Of a stretch of 64,000 nt of DNA, positions 43,617 to 51,909 are shown one piece after another. The first letter of the stretch is position 1. Every line of letters starts with the position of its first letter. A program made the position numbers and the translations under genes. The notes below the pieces were generated by a model that did not search any database, was not told the origin of the DNA, and was given only the letters and a program-made list of their open reading frames with translations. The DNA lies in the NCBI GenBank assembly GCA_029213005.1, contig JARGPI010000006.1, positions 62,001-126,000 of the forward strand, in the 5' to 3' direction. Source of the stretch: Verrucomicrobiales bacterium (GTDB taxonomy: Bacteria > Verrucomicrobiota > Verrucomicrobiia > Verrucomicrobiales > DEV007).

Positions 43617-43691
43617 TACTGTACCCTGTCAGGTCTGACACCGTACCCTGTTGGGTCATTGCACCCTGTCGGGTCATTGTCCGTACCCGGT
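43617..43691. repeat. TGTACAGGGTACA repeat locus 4 (four decayed units)
   Basis: GTACCCTGT-type cores sit at 43621-43629, 43643-43651, 43661-43669 (GCACCCTGT) and 43683-43691 (GTACCCGGT). The start-to-start distances are 22, 18 and 22 bp, so the array keeps most of the 22-bp period seen elsewhere. The right arms are mostly degraded to CAGGTC or TGGGTC, which leaves little palindromic potential. It lies just after the rpsF stop and before the ROK kinase start. Confidence 0.7.
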
Positions 43692-43743
43692 TCGTTCAAA
43701 AATAATCTACCTTTTCCTATTCCCGCGGGGAGTCTGAGTGCAT

Positions 43744-44646
43744 ATGTCTACTACTAATCGTTTTGGAGCCATCGAATCCGGTGGAACTAAAGTGATATGT
43801 GGTTGGTCGGACGAGCATGGCAACATCCTCGAACAATGTCGCATTCCGACGACAACCCCGCTCGAGGTAATAAATGAGGTGATTAGTTTTTTTCTCTCGG
43901 TTTCCGATTCCGGCTCGATTCGGCCGGATGGCGTCGGGATAGGAACTTTCGGCCCGGTTAATCTGCAAAAAGATTCCAGTCACTACGGAACGATCCTGAA
44001 AACACCGAAACCCGGCTGGGAAGGTGCTAATCTGGTCAATCCAATTCGCACGCTTTTTCCGGGGACCAGGGTAGTGATCGATACCGACGTGAATGCTGCG
44101 GCTCTGGGCGAGATGCGCTGGGGAGCAGCACAGGACATTTCTGATCTCGTGTACTTCACGATCGGAACCGGTATCGGATGCGGGGTAATCAGCAATGGCA
44201 ATCCACTGCACGGCCTCGTTCACCCGGAAGTGGGTCACCTTCGGATTCCCCGGAGTGATGAGGATCGCCGGAGCTTCAAAGGAATCTGTCCCTTTCACGA
44301 CGATTGTCTTGAAGGCATAGCTTCCGGTCCGGCAATGCAGGCCCGCTGGGTTGAACCTGCCTCAGAACTTCCCGCAAATCATCAAGCCTGGGATTATGAA
44401 GCAGATGCACTCGCCTGGGCCTGTGTTAATATGATCGTTACGGTTTCGCCCCGTCGAATCATTATTGGAGGCGGCGTGTCACAGGCACGCTGGCTTTTCC
44501 CTAAAATCCGTGAAAAAGTGGTTACCCGCCTAAACGGTTATGTTGATGTTCCTGAAATAACGGAACAAATCGAAGATTTCATCGTCCCCCCTCAACTAGG
44601 CCAGGATGCCGGCCTTAAGGGTGCTATTGCCCTGGTACTTCCATAA
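43744..44646 (+). CDS. ROK-family sugar kinase, fructokinase-like
   Basis: An N-terminal ATP-binding segment (FGAIESGGTKVICG) is followed by GIGTFGPVNL, VIDTDVNAAALGE and a YFTIGTGIGCGVI loop. The zinc site is H-x-C-x2-H-x2-C in PEVGHLRIPR...ICPFHDDCLEG, and ASGPAMQARW with a C-terminal GGGV follows. The pattern matches bacterial fructokinases and mannokinases (ScrK/GmuE), which use zinc in this loop. I prefer ATG 43744; a GTG at 43738 is also possible. It starts 53 bp beyond repeat locus 4 and precedes the helicase by 21 bp. Confidence 0.85.
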   Translation: MSTTNRFGAIESGGTKVICGWSDEHGNILEQCRIPTTTPLEVINEVISFFLSVSDSGSIRPDGVGIGTFGPVNLQKDSSHYGTILKTPKPGWEGANLVNPIRTLFPGTRVVIDTDVNAAALGEMRWGAAQDISDLVYFTIGTGIGCGVISNGNPLHGLVHPEVGHLRIPRSDEDRRSFKGICPFHDDCLEGIASGPAMQARWVEPASELPANHQAWDYEADALAWACVNMIVTVSPRRIIIGGGVSQARWLFPKIREKVVTRLNGYVDVPEITEQIEDFIVPPQLGQDAGLKGAIALVLP

Positions 44647-44667
44647 ACTCATTCCATTCCTTTTGTT

Positions 44668-47600
44668 ATGTCTGCTAACGTCGATCGCGCTACGCTTGAT
44701 TTTTTAAATAAATTTTCGGAAGACGAAAGAAACGAGGGACAACGTCTTCACAACGAAGGTGCTGTTGCTCAAATTTTCGGAAACCACCTGATAATTCAGG
44801 GCAAAGTTGAAGATAGCACCTGGAGCTGTCGCACCAAAATTCAACTCCAGGGAAACCAATGGGTCGGAACCGCCGATGATAAATCCGAATCAGGGAAGGC
44901 CGCGTTGTACGCAACGATGCTGGAGAAGATTGAGCGGAAAGGCGATATCCCGGAATCCCCGAACGAAGTGGGTGAACGGTCTCTCACTGAAATCCTCGAA
45001 GAAAAGCTGGGGCGTCTGCTCTCAGGTGAGGAAGACGAATATCTCAATAAATTGGAGCGTCGCTACCGCCGCTTCGAGATTTCGCGCGAAATCTTTGATT
45101 CCGACATCGTCCGCCTTCAACCTCGATGGCCGATTGACGGGTTCGAACCACTGACACTCTGGCCGGAGACACCTTCCAACATTCTCGAATTCTGGAACTA
45201 CCTCAGCCACGCCTTCCGTAAGGGTAATTTTGATTACCCCGACTTCATGGAATCGATCACCGACCGCGAGTGGACCGAAGGAAAAATGCGCGAATGGGAG
45301 CGCGAACGCGAGATCAGTGAATGGAAATATCAGGTCGACGTTTACAACAAACGGCCCAACGAAGACACCGTGGAGATGGTGGAATTCCGTCTGCGCCTGA
45401 CCAACCGGGAAGCGCGCTTGATGTGGAAGAGCGACAAAGAGGAACAATTTAACAAGGTGGATGACGAAGAAGTTTTCGATCGCCTGAAAGAGCGCTACGC
45501 CGCTGGCGGATTGCGCATGGATGCCGGTTCCGAGATCCTCTGGAGTAAATTTCTCCGGGCTGCCGCCAAAGAGGACGCTGATGATGGAGGTTTGATTCTC
45601 GATAATATTCAGAATTGTCGCCTTCTAAACCGCCTTTTTCACCAACCCGAAATTGAGGGAAGAATCGTCAACCTCGATGAAATCCCGTTCACCTTCGTGA
45701 AAGCCCCGCTCAGCTGGGAAAGCCGGGTCAGCCCGAACGATCCTGAGGAATACGTTCTTCAGCTTGTGACCGCAGAAGGGATTGATGTCTCGCACACCAT
45801 GCGTCTTCTTCCCGGAGACGAAACGATCTATCTCAGCGACGAAACGGCTTTTCCCGGACCGGAATTCTGGAATAAAAACGAGACCCTGATCGATCCGTTC
45901 TACGAAATTCCAAGCCGGGTAATCGAGACCGAAAACGGCGTGGCATTCCTTCATCGACTTGGGGTACAACTTCCCGAAAGTCTGGAAAAAAGAGTGAAAG
46001 AGGAAGAATTGACGGTCACTCTCGACCTGCGCATCGATTCCAAAGCGACCGGTGCCAGCAGCGATCACATGTTGATTCAGGCCATCGCGGAAAACTCAAA
46101 GGGAACCCGCAAAGAAATTTTGGGACGAGAAGGCTGGGAAGTCGTCGAGCAACAGGACGATGATGGCGCGACGCTTTACCGCTACGATCGCCGGGTACTT
46201 CGTGGAGTCGGTGCGGTGATCGCACCGATGCAACCCACCTACGACGCCAATCGCGGCTGTTACCGGGTCCGGGTCACGAAAAATTTCCCCGAAAAGTACG
46301 CAGAATGGCGGGCCAATTTTCCGGATGATATCACCGTTATCGCAGACCCCGAACTCTCTACCCTGGAGGCCGATCCGATTGAAGCTCAGGTTACCTTCGA
46401 TGTGGTTGATCAAAACATTGATTGGTTCGACCTGAAGGTTGTGGTGAAGGTCGAAGGAATGGATCTCACCGAAGAGGAAATTCGCGCCCTCGTTCAGGCT
46501 CGCGGTCAATTTGTAAAAATGGACCGGGGCGGTTGGTTGCGCCTCGAGATGAATCTCGATAAGGAACAGCGTGACGCCGTTAGTCGAATCGGACTAGATC
46601 CATTTGATCTGACCGGCGAAGTGCACCGTATGCACGCTCTTCAGCTGGCCGAACCTCTGGCCAAAGAGGTCTTCGACGCCAAATCCTGGAAGAAAATTAC
46701 GGAACGGGCCGAAAGCCTTAAACTGCAGGTTAGGCCTGACGTTCCGGCCGGTCTGAATGTTAATCTTCGTCCCTACCAGTTCGAAGGATTTCACTTTCTG
46801 TCTTACATTTCGACAAACAACTTCGGCGGGATTCTCGCCGATGACATGGGTCTCGGTAAAACCATTCAGACCCTCACCTGGTTGCTCTGGATCCGGGAAG
46901 AGGCTGGAGACAATCCGCCACCAAGCCTCGTGGTCTGCCCGAAATCCGTGTTGGATGTCTGGGGAGCGGAAGTTAAGAAAGCCGCTCCGGGAATCAACGT
47001 TCAGGTTCTGAGAAACAAAATTGAACTGGAAGTTGATAAGCTGGGCACAGAAATCGATCTGCTCGTAATCAACTACAGCCAGTTGAGAACCTGCGCCGAG
47101 GAACTCAAGGATGTGAAATGGCTTGCGGTAATTCTCGATGAAGGCCAGCAGATCAAGAACCCGGATTCGAAAGCGGCGAAATCAGCTCGAGCGCTCAAAG
47201 GGGAAAACCGACTTGTGCTTACTGGTACGCCGATTGAGAACCGCCTCCTCGACGTCTGGAGCCTCATGGCATTTGCCATGCCGGGGATTCTCGGGGACCG
47301 GAAGTATTTCCGGGAAAACTTTGATCGCCGGAAAGACGCTCTCAGTCAGACCCGTCTATCAGCAAGACTTCGCCCGTTCCTTCTTAGACGGACCAAAGGG
47401 GAAGTGGCTCTCGACCTTCCACCCAAAGTGGAGGAAGACGTCTATTGCGAATTCGAACCGGCCCAGCAGAAACTCTACAACGCAGAGCTGGAGCGAATTC
47501 AAAAAGTGCTTCTGGGAGTGGAATCCAACGAAGGCCTCCGCAAAAACAGCTTTGTTATTCTGCAGGGCCTGATGCGTCTCCGGCAAATTTGCTGTCACCC

Positions 47601-48186
47601 GGGACTCGCCGATTCAAAACATCTCGCCGAGGAAAGCTCAAAAATGAACGCTCTGTTCTACCTTCTTGACCAGCTCCACGAGGAGGGGCATAAGGTGCTT
47701 GTCTTCAGTCAGTTTGTATCAATGCTTGATCTTATCCGCGACGAGCTGGAAGAGCGGGATCGTCCAATCTCATACCTTACCGGACAGACTAAAAACCGTC
47801 ATGAAGTGATCAGTGATTTCCAGGAAACCAAGGATCCCAAGACCTTCCTGCTTTCATTGAAAGCTGGTGGTAGCGGTTTGAACCTGACCAGCGCGAGTTA
47901 CGTCATTCTTTACGATCCATGGTGGAACCCAGCCGTCGAAAATCAGGCAATTGACCGTTGTCACCGGATCGGTCAGGAGAGCCGGGTTAATGCCTATCGT
48001 CTGCTTTGCCGCGACAGTGTGGAAGAAAAAATCCGCGTCTTGCAGCAGCAGAAGAGCGAAATGATGACCGGCGTTCTCGGGGAAGAAGGATTCACCCGTA
48101 ATCTGGAAATCGATGACCTGAAATTCCTTTTCAGCATGGGCAAAGAAGTCGATAAACCGGAGAAAGAACTGGTCACAACCAAGTAG
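44668..48186 (+). CDS. SNF2-family DNA-dependent ATPase/helicase
   Basis: 1172 residues. The N-terminal two thirds (1-700) is a poorly defined region with many charged helices, as in other large bacterial SNF2 proteins. The RecA-like core contains ILADDMGLGKTIQTLTWLLW (motif I), VVCPKSVLDVW, LDEGQQIKNP (motif II as DEGQ in place of DEAQ/DEAH), LVLTGTPIENRL (motif III), then KVLVFSQFVSMLD, SLKAGGSGLNLTSASYVILYDPWWNPAVENQA and DRCHRIGQ (motif VI). Such proteins remodel DNA-bound complexes such as RNA polymerase. A role with the neighbouring genes is not evident. Starts 21 bp after the sugar kinase. Confidence 0.9.
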   Translation: MSANVDRATLDFLNKFSEDERNEGQRLHNEGAVAQIFGNHLIIQGKVEDSTWSCRTKIQLQGNQWVGTADDKSESGKAALYATMLEKIERKGDIPESPNEVGERSLTEILEEKLGRLLSGEEDEYLNKLERRYRRFEISREIFDSDIVRLQPRWPIDGFEPLTLWPETPSNILEFWNYLSHAFRKGNFDYPDFMESITDREWTEGKMREWEREREISEWKYQVDVYNKRPNEDTVEMVEFRLRLTNREARLMWKSDKEEQFNKVDDEEVFDRLKERYAAGGLRMDAGSEILWSKFLRAAAKEDADDGGLILDNIQNCRLLNRLFHQPEIEGRIVNLDEIPFTFVKAPLSWESRVSPNDPEEYVLQLVTAEGIDVSHTMRLLPGDETIYLSDETAFPGPEFWNKNETLIDPFYEIPSRVIETENGVAFLHRLGVQLPESLEKRVKEEELTVTLDLRIDSKATGASSDHMLIQAIAENSKGTRKEILGREGWEVVEQQDDDGATLYRYDRRVLRGVGAVIAPMQPTYDANRGCYRVRVTKNFPEKYAEWRANFPDDITVIADPELSTLEADPIEAQVTFDVVDQNIDWFDLKVVVKVEGMDLTEEEIRALVQARGQFVKMDRGGWLRLEMNLDKEQRDAVSRIGLDPFDLTGEVHRMHALQLAEPLAKEVFDAKSWKKITERAESLKLQVRPDVPAGLNVNLRPYQFEGFHFLSYISTNNFGGILADDMGLGKTIQTLTWLLWIREEAGDNPPPSLVVCPKSVLDVWGAEVKKAAPGINVQVLRNKIELEVDKLGTEIDLLVINYSQLRTCAEELKDVKWLAVILDEGQQIKNPDSKAAKSARALKGENRLVLTGTPIENRLLDVWSLMAFAMPGILGDRKYFRENFDRRKDALSQTRLSARLRPFLLRRTKGEVALDLPPKVEEDVYCEFEPAQQKLYNAELERIQKVLLGVESNEGLRKNSFVILQGLMRLRQICCHPGLADSKHLAEESSKMNALFYLLDQLHEEGHKVLVFSQFVSMLDLIRDELEERDRPISYLTGQTKNRHEVISDFQETKDPKTFLLSLKAGGSGLNLTSASYVILYDPWWNPAVENQAIDRCHRIGQESRVNAYRLLCRDSVEEKIRVLQQQKSEMMTGVLGEEGFTRNLEIDDLKFLFSMGKEVDKPEKELVTTK

Positions 48187-48250
48187 ATTCAATTAGATAA
48201 GTGTTGATTCGGTCAGCGGTGAACCCAATGTCCGATGGAACTCTTATCAA

Positions 48251-49663
48251 ATGAAATACCTGACAATCCTTTTCGTCGCTATCGGCGGCTGGTTATCAGC
48301 CGCCGATAGCAGACCCAATGTGGTTCTGATCATGTCTGATGATCAGGGATGGGGACAAACCGGATATAACGGCCACCCTCACCTCAAAACGCCTCATCTC
48401 GATGAAATGGCGGCCAACGGGCTTCGCCTTGACCGCTTTTACGCAGGCGCGTCAAACTGCTCTCCCACCCGGGCGACGGTTTTGACCGGGAGAACCAACG
48501 ATCGGACCGGCGTCCAGAACCATGGCTACCCCTTGCGACTGCAGGAAAAGACAATCGCGGGCGCGCTTCGGGATCACGGCTACACCACGGCACATTTCGG
48601 AAAGTGGCACCTCAATGGACTTCGTGGCCCGGGGGTTCCGGTCTTAAAAGAGGATACACACTCCCCCGGCGCCTTTGGATTCGATCATTGGCTGACCGTG
48701 ACGAATTATTTCGACCGTAACCCCATCTTAAGTCGAATGGGAGAATTTGAGGAATTCGAAGGGGATTCCTCTGAAGTCGTAATCGGGGAAGCGCTCAAGT
48801 TTATTGAGAAACAGCAAAATTCGAACAAGCCCGTTTTTGTCGTCGTTTGGTATGGCTCGCCCCACAGTCCGATGATAGCAGACGAAGATGATAGATCTCA
48901 GTTTGCAAATTTGAAATCTGATACCGGAAATCATCTTGGCGAGTTGGTAGCGATGGATCGTTCAATCGGAACGCTGCGAAGCGGACTCCGGGATTTAGGC
49001 ATTGCGGACGACACCCTGGTCTGGTTCAACAGCGATAACGGTGGACTGAAAAACTACGGGCCAGAAACCGTTGGAGGCCTCCGCGGCCATAAAAACCAAA
49101 TGTATGAAGGCGGCCTGCGGGTCCCCTGCCTGATCGAATGGCCTAAGGTCATCAATCCGGGCCGGCAATCATATTTTCCGGCGGGAACGGTCGATATCTT
49201 CCCAACGATCGCTGCGATCACCGGCCTTGATCCAGACACTGTTATGATTAAGCCCTACGACGGAATCAGCCTCTTCGAGCTATTTAAAAAGGACGTCGTA
49301 GCGCGGCAGAAACCACTCGGATTTCGGCATGATGGCCGGGGCGTTCTCATCGATTACCCTTTTAAATATATTATCCAGAATGGGAAGGAAGAAATGTATC
49401 ACCTTAACGAAGACAAATCCGAATCCAAAAATCTAGTGGCTACCAAACCTAAGATTGCAGCCCGACTCCGAAAAGAATATAACAAATGGAATGCCGGTGT
49501 TGAAGCCAGTGTTCTCGGAAAGGACTACCCCGAGGGCGCAGTCGACTCGAATCAGCCAGAACGGCGCTTTTGGAACACCGACCCGGCCTACGAGGAGCAT
49601 CTCGATGCCTGGAAAGACCGTCCTGAATACCGGCGCTGGGTGAAGAAACGCCAAAATCCCTGA
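48251..49663 (+). CDS. Secreted sulfatase, Cys type
   Basis: 470 residues: a signal peptide (MKYLTILFVAIGGWLSAADS), then MSDDQGWGQTGYNG, the signature CSPTR (Cys 70), FGKWHLNGL and FNSDNGG. It is shorter than the sulfatase at 1.9 kb, with no extra C-terminal domain. The signal-peptide coding region contains a perfect 14-bp inverted repeat (48278-48310). It is 13 bp upstream of the methyltransferase gene. Substrate unknown. Confidence 0.92.
   Translation: MKYLTILFVAIGGWLSAADSRPNVVLIMSDDQGWGQTGYNGHPHLKTPHLDEMAANGLRLDRFYAGASNCSPTRATVLTGRTNDRTGVQNHGYPLRLQEKTIAGALRDHGYTTAHFGKWHLNGLRGPGVPVLKEDTHSPGAFGFDHWLTVTNYFDRNPILSRMGEFEEFEGDSSEVVIGEALKFIEKQQNSNKPVFVVVWYGSPHSPMIADEDDRSQFANLKSDTGNHLGELVAMDRSIGTLRSGLRDLGIADDTLVWFNSDNGGLKNYGPETVGGLRGHKNQMYEGGLRVPCLIEWPKVINPGRQSYFPAGTVDIFPTIAAITGLDPDTVMIKPYDGISLFELFKKDVVARQKPLGFRHDGRGVLIDYPFKYIIQNGKEEMYHLNEDKSESKNLVATKPKIAARLRKEYNKWNAGVEASVLGKDYPEGAVDSNQPERRFWNTDPAYEEHLDAWKDRPEYRRWVKKRQNP
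48278..48310 (+). repeat. Perfect 14-bp inverted repeat in a sulfatase signal-peptide region
   Basis: The arms GCTATCGGCGGCTG (48278-48291) and CAGCCGCCGATAGC (48297-48310) are exact reverse complements with a 5-nt GTTAT loop. The arms are GC-rich, so a very stable hairpin would form in the first codons of the mRNA (codons 10-20). It could affect translation of the sulfatase. Confidence 0.85.
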
Positions 49664-49676
49664 ATCACTCGACTCT

Positions 49677-50867
49677 ATGAATTTTCTCAGCATCCAGGGT
49701 CCGGCTCACTTAGATCAAAAATCGATCATTGAAGCAGGATCGTTTTATACGCCCCGTCATCTCGTCGATGAGGTAGGCAAAATGATCCAGCCTTACCTCG
49801 ACGAAAACGATAACCCGATAATTTTCGATAGTTCAGTGGGTGGTGGTGCTTTCACACAGCTGATGGATGGTTACGACTACCGAATGGCGGACAGCGACCC
49901 GGTTAGTTGCAATATTTTATCTGCCTTTGCGGATCGAAACCGGGTATTTCATTCCAATTCCCTCAACGAGGTCTCCCGTGAGAAATATTTAATCCCCGAG
50001 GACGCCTACCTGATTCAAATCGGAAACCCTCCCTACAACGACACCACTTCGGCCTACAAAAAAGGGGAAAAAGGAGCGAACGAATGCGATCCGGATCTCT
50101 TTGATCGGGATCTAGGGGTTTCATTCCTCCGGAGCTACGCCAAACTGAATTCCAATTTGGTCTGTGTATTGCATCCCCTCGCCTACCTTGTCAAAGAGAC
50201 GAATTTCAAACGACTCCGAACTTTTCGGGAAAACTACATCCTTCGGGACGCTGTCATATTTTCGAGCAGCACCTTCTCAGGGACTGGCAAAGGTAAATTC
50301 CCGATCATCATTGGGCTATATGAGAAGAACCACGAAGGAATGGATTACGAATTTATTCGCGATTTTCAGTTTCGGATTTTAGATACCTCAAAAACGTTCC
50401 AGCTTTCAAAGCACGAAACCACCGATGGATTTATCACCAAATATCCGCCTCGGAAAAACGACCCGAAAGAGTCACCTATCGGTCTCTATTACTACACTTT
50501 CCGAGACATCAACTCCCTGTTGCGCAGCGCCTCCTTCCAAACACAGCCCCACTACAACGCCATCGTTGTCACTTTGGAAAACCTCTACCAATACGCCTAC
50601 CTATTTGCTCTTCGGTCACTGTTTAACCCTACCGATCGATGGCTCTACGGAAATCTTTCGCCTCTGATCGACCGTACCTTTGTGGAAGAACATCAATCTG
50701 AGTTAGTGAGATATGCGATGGACCAACACCCGGCTTTCTCAGAACTACCTGAAAAGACCCTCAATCAAATCAGAAGTTATTACGGTGTTCCCGGAAAAGA
50801 AATCTCCAGCGTCATAGAGGATATCGAGGCAGAGCTCAAGACAGCGATCAATCAGCTGGTTGACTAG
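49677..50867 (+). CDS. Orphan adenine-specific DNA methyltransferase (N6)
   Basis: 396 residues with GSFYTPRHLVDEVGKM as the upstream motif and the SAM-binding FDSSVGGGAFTQLM (motif I). The catalytic motif is IGNPPYNDTTSA (NPPY), which is typical of N6-adenine methyltransferases such as those in type I, IIG and ISP systems. The C-terminal target-recognition part is short, and no restriction nuclease or specificity subunit is seen nearby. It follows the sulfatase by 13 bp. It may be a solitary regulatory or defence-related methylase. Sequence target unknown. Confidence 0.78.
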   Translation: MNFLSIQGPAHLDQKSIIEAGSFYTPRHLVDEVGKMIQPYLDENDNPIIFDSSVGGGAFTQLMDGYDYRMADSDPVSCNILSAFADRNRVFHSNSLNEVSREKYLIPEDAYLIQIGNPPYNDTTSAYKKGEKGANECDPDLFDRDLGVSFLRSYAKLNSNLVCVLHPLAYLVKETNFKRLRTFRENYILRDAVIFSSSTFSGTGKGKFPIIIGLYEKNHEGMDYEFIRDFQFRILDTSKTFQLSKHETTDGFITKYPPRKNDPKESPIGLYYYTFRDINSLLRSASFQTQPHYNAIVVTLENLYQYAYLFALRSLFNPTDRWLYGNLSPLIDRTFVEEHQSELVRYAMDQHPAFSELPEKTLNQIRSYYGVPGKEISSVIEDIEAELKTAINQLVD

Positions 50868-50874
50868 GGAAAAA

Positions 50875-51891
50875 TCAGCCGTTTCTGAGATTCTTGAGGT
50901 AGATATTCCATCGCGCCTCAAGAGGCATTGTCTGAAGTTTCGCCTTTCGAGTCCGGTTAGTGTCCGGATTGTAAACCGACAAGGTAAAAATCGATCCTGA
51001 GGGTTTGGCTCGAATCACCGAAAACAAGTCGTTACGCCTCAAAATCTTCTCGCCGTTGCAAGCTACAATAATCTCATTGGGCTTGATCCCCGCTCTCTCC
51101 AAAGCGCCACCTTCTCTGACCCACCTTACCGCCAGGCCCGTGACCGATTCGGGCACTTTTGTCAGGTGCTGGCGATCGATCGTCCACAATTCCCAGATCC
51201 AGCCGCCAATCCCCGGCGTGCTCGCGCTGACCTTTGTCTTAATTAATTTTCGGATCGCCGATGGAGGGCAGGCCATACTGAGCCCGGAAGAAGGAGCCCC
51301 CGCATCGCCTTTCAACCGACCGCTCTGAACCCCGATAACCTCTCCTTTCTGGTTAACCCAAATCCCCCCGGAAGTCAGAACAGGATTAATCGCAGCTATA
51401 AAGATATGGGCCAAATAACCATCAGACGGTTCAAAGTCAGTGTAGTTCACCCGCGACTCAGCCATGTCCCCCGAAATAATCAACGTTCGTCGCCTCAACG
51501 CCGGACCGAAATTATAAACAGGCTGGGTCGGAGACGGAGTATAGCTCGCCACCGGAATCGTGGGGAGATCCCGCGGGGTCGCAATCTCAAGCAGAGCGAG
51601 ATCATGACCGAAATCGTAAGCAATCAGGTTTGCATTATGAATCCCGTGCTTCTCGGTCATGATAGTAATAAAAGCATTGGGTTTCGGGAAAAGGTGAGCC
51701 GCGGTAATCACATAGGCCCTGCCATTTCCGGATTCTATGATAGCTCCTCCGCCCCGCAATTGGCGCTCAACCAACACTTCCACGCAGGCATCGCGAACCA
51801 CTTTAATCACCGTTGGCGACATCGCTGAATTCCCCTGAACCAGAGAAACTCCGAACAGAAAAAACAGTATTAAAACGAATAAGTGCTTCAT
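50875..51891 (-). CDS. Secreted trypsin-like serine protease with PDZ domain
   Basis: A signal peptide (MKHLFVLILFFLFGVSLVQG) precedes a chymotrypsin-fold domain: TAAHL (His), DFGHDLALLEI (Asp) and VLTSGGIW (Ser in TSGG rather than GNSGGP). A PDZ domain follows (TGLAVRWVREGGALERAGIKP, NEIIVACNGEKILRRNDLFSVI). It is a DegP/HtrA-like arrangement with one PDZ. It is the downstream neighbour of the DUF455/ATP-grasp fusion on the same strand with an 18-bp gap. Likely periplasmic or secreted; substrate unknown. Confidence 0.85.
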   Translation of the reverse strand: MKHLFVLILFFLFGVSLVQGNSAMSPTVIKVVRDACVEVLVERQLRGGGAIIESGNGRAYVITAAHLFPKPNAFITIMTEKHGIHNANLIAYDFGHDLALLEIATPRDLPTIPVASYTPSPTQPVYNFGPALRRRTLIISGDMAESRVNYTDFEPSDGYLAHIFIAAINPVLTSGGIWVNQKGEVIGVQSGRLKGDAGAPSSGLSMACPPSAIRKLIKTKVSASTPGIGGWIWELWTIDRQHLTKVPESVTGLAVRWVREGGALERAGIKPNEIIVACNGEKILRRNDLFSVIRAKPSGSIFTLSVYNPDTNRTRKAKLQTMPLEARWNIYLKNLRNG

Positions 51892-51909
51892 TTTGGAGAA
51901 TTTTAGAAT

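Noticed and set aside
44668..50867. SNF2 helicase plus DNA methyltransferase as a DISARM-like defence system
   Set aside because: The two are separated by a sulfatase gene, and no DrmA, DrmB or DrmC-like gene is nearby.
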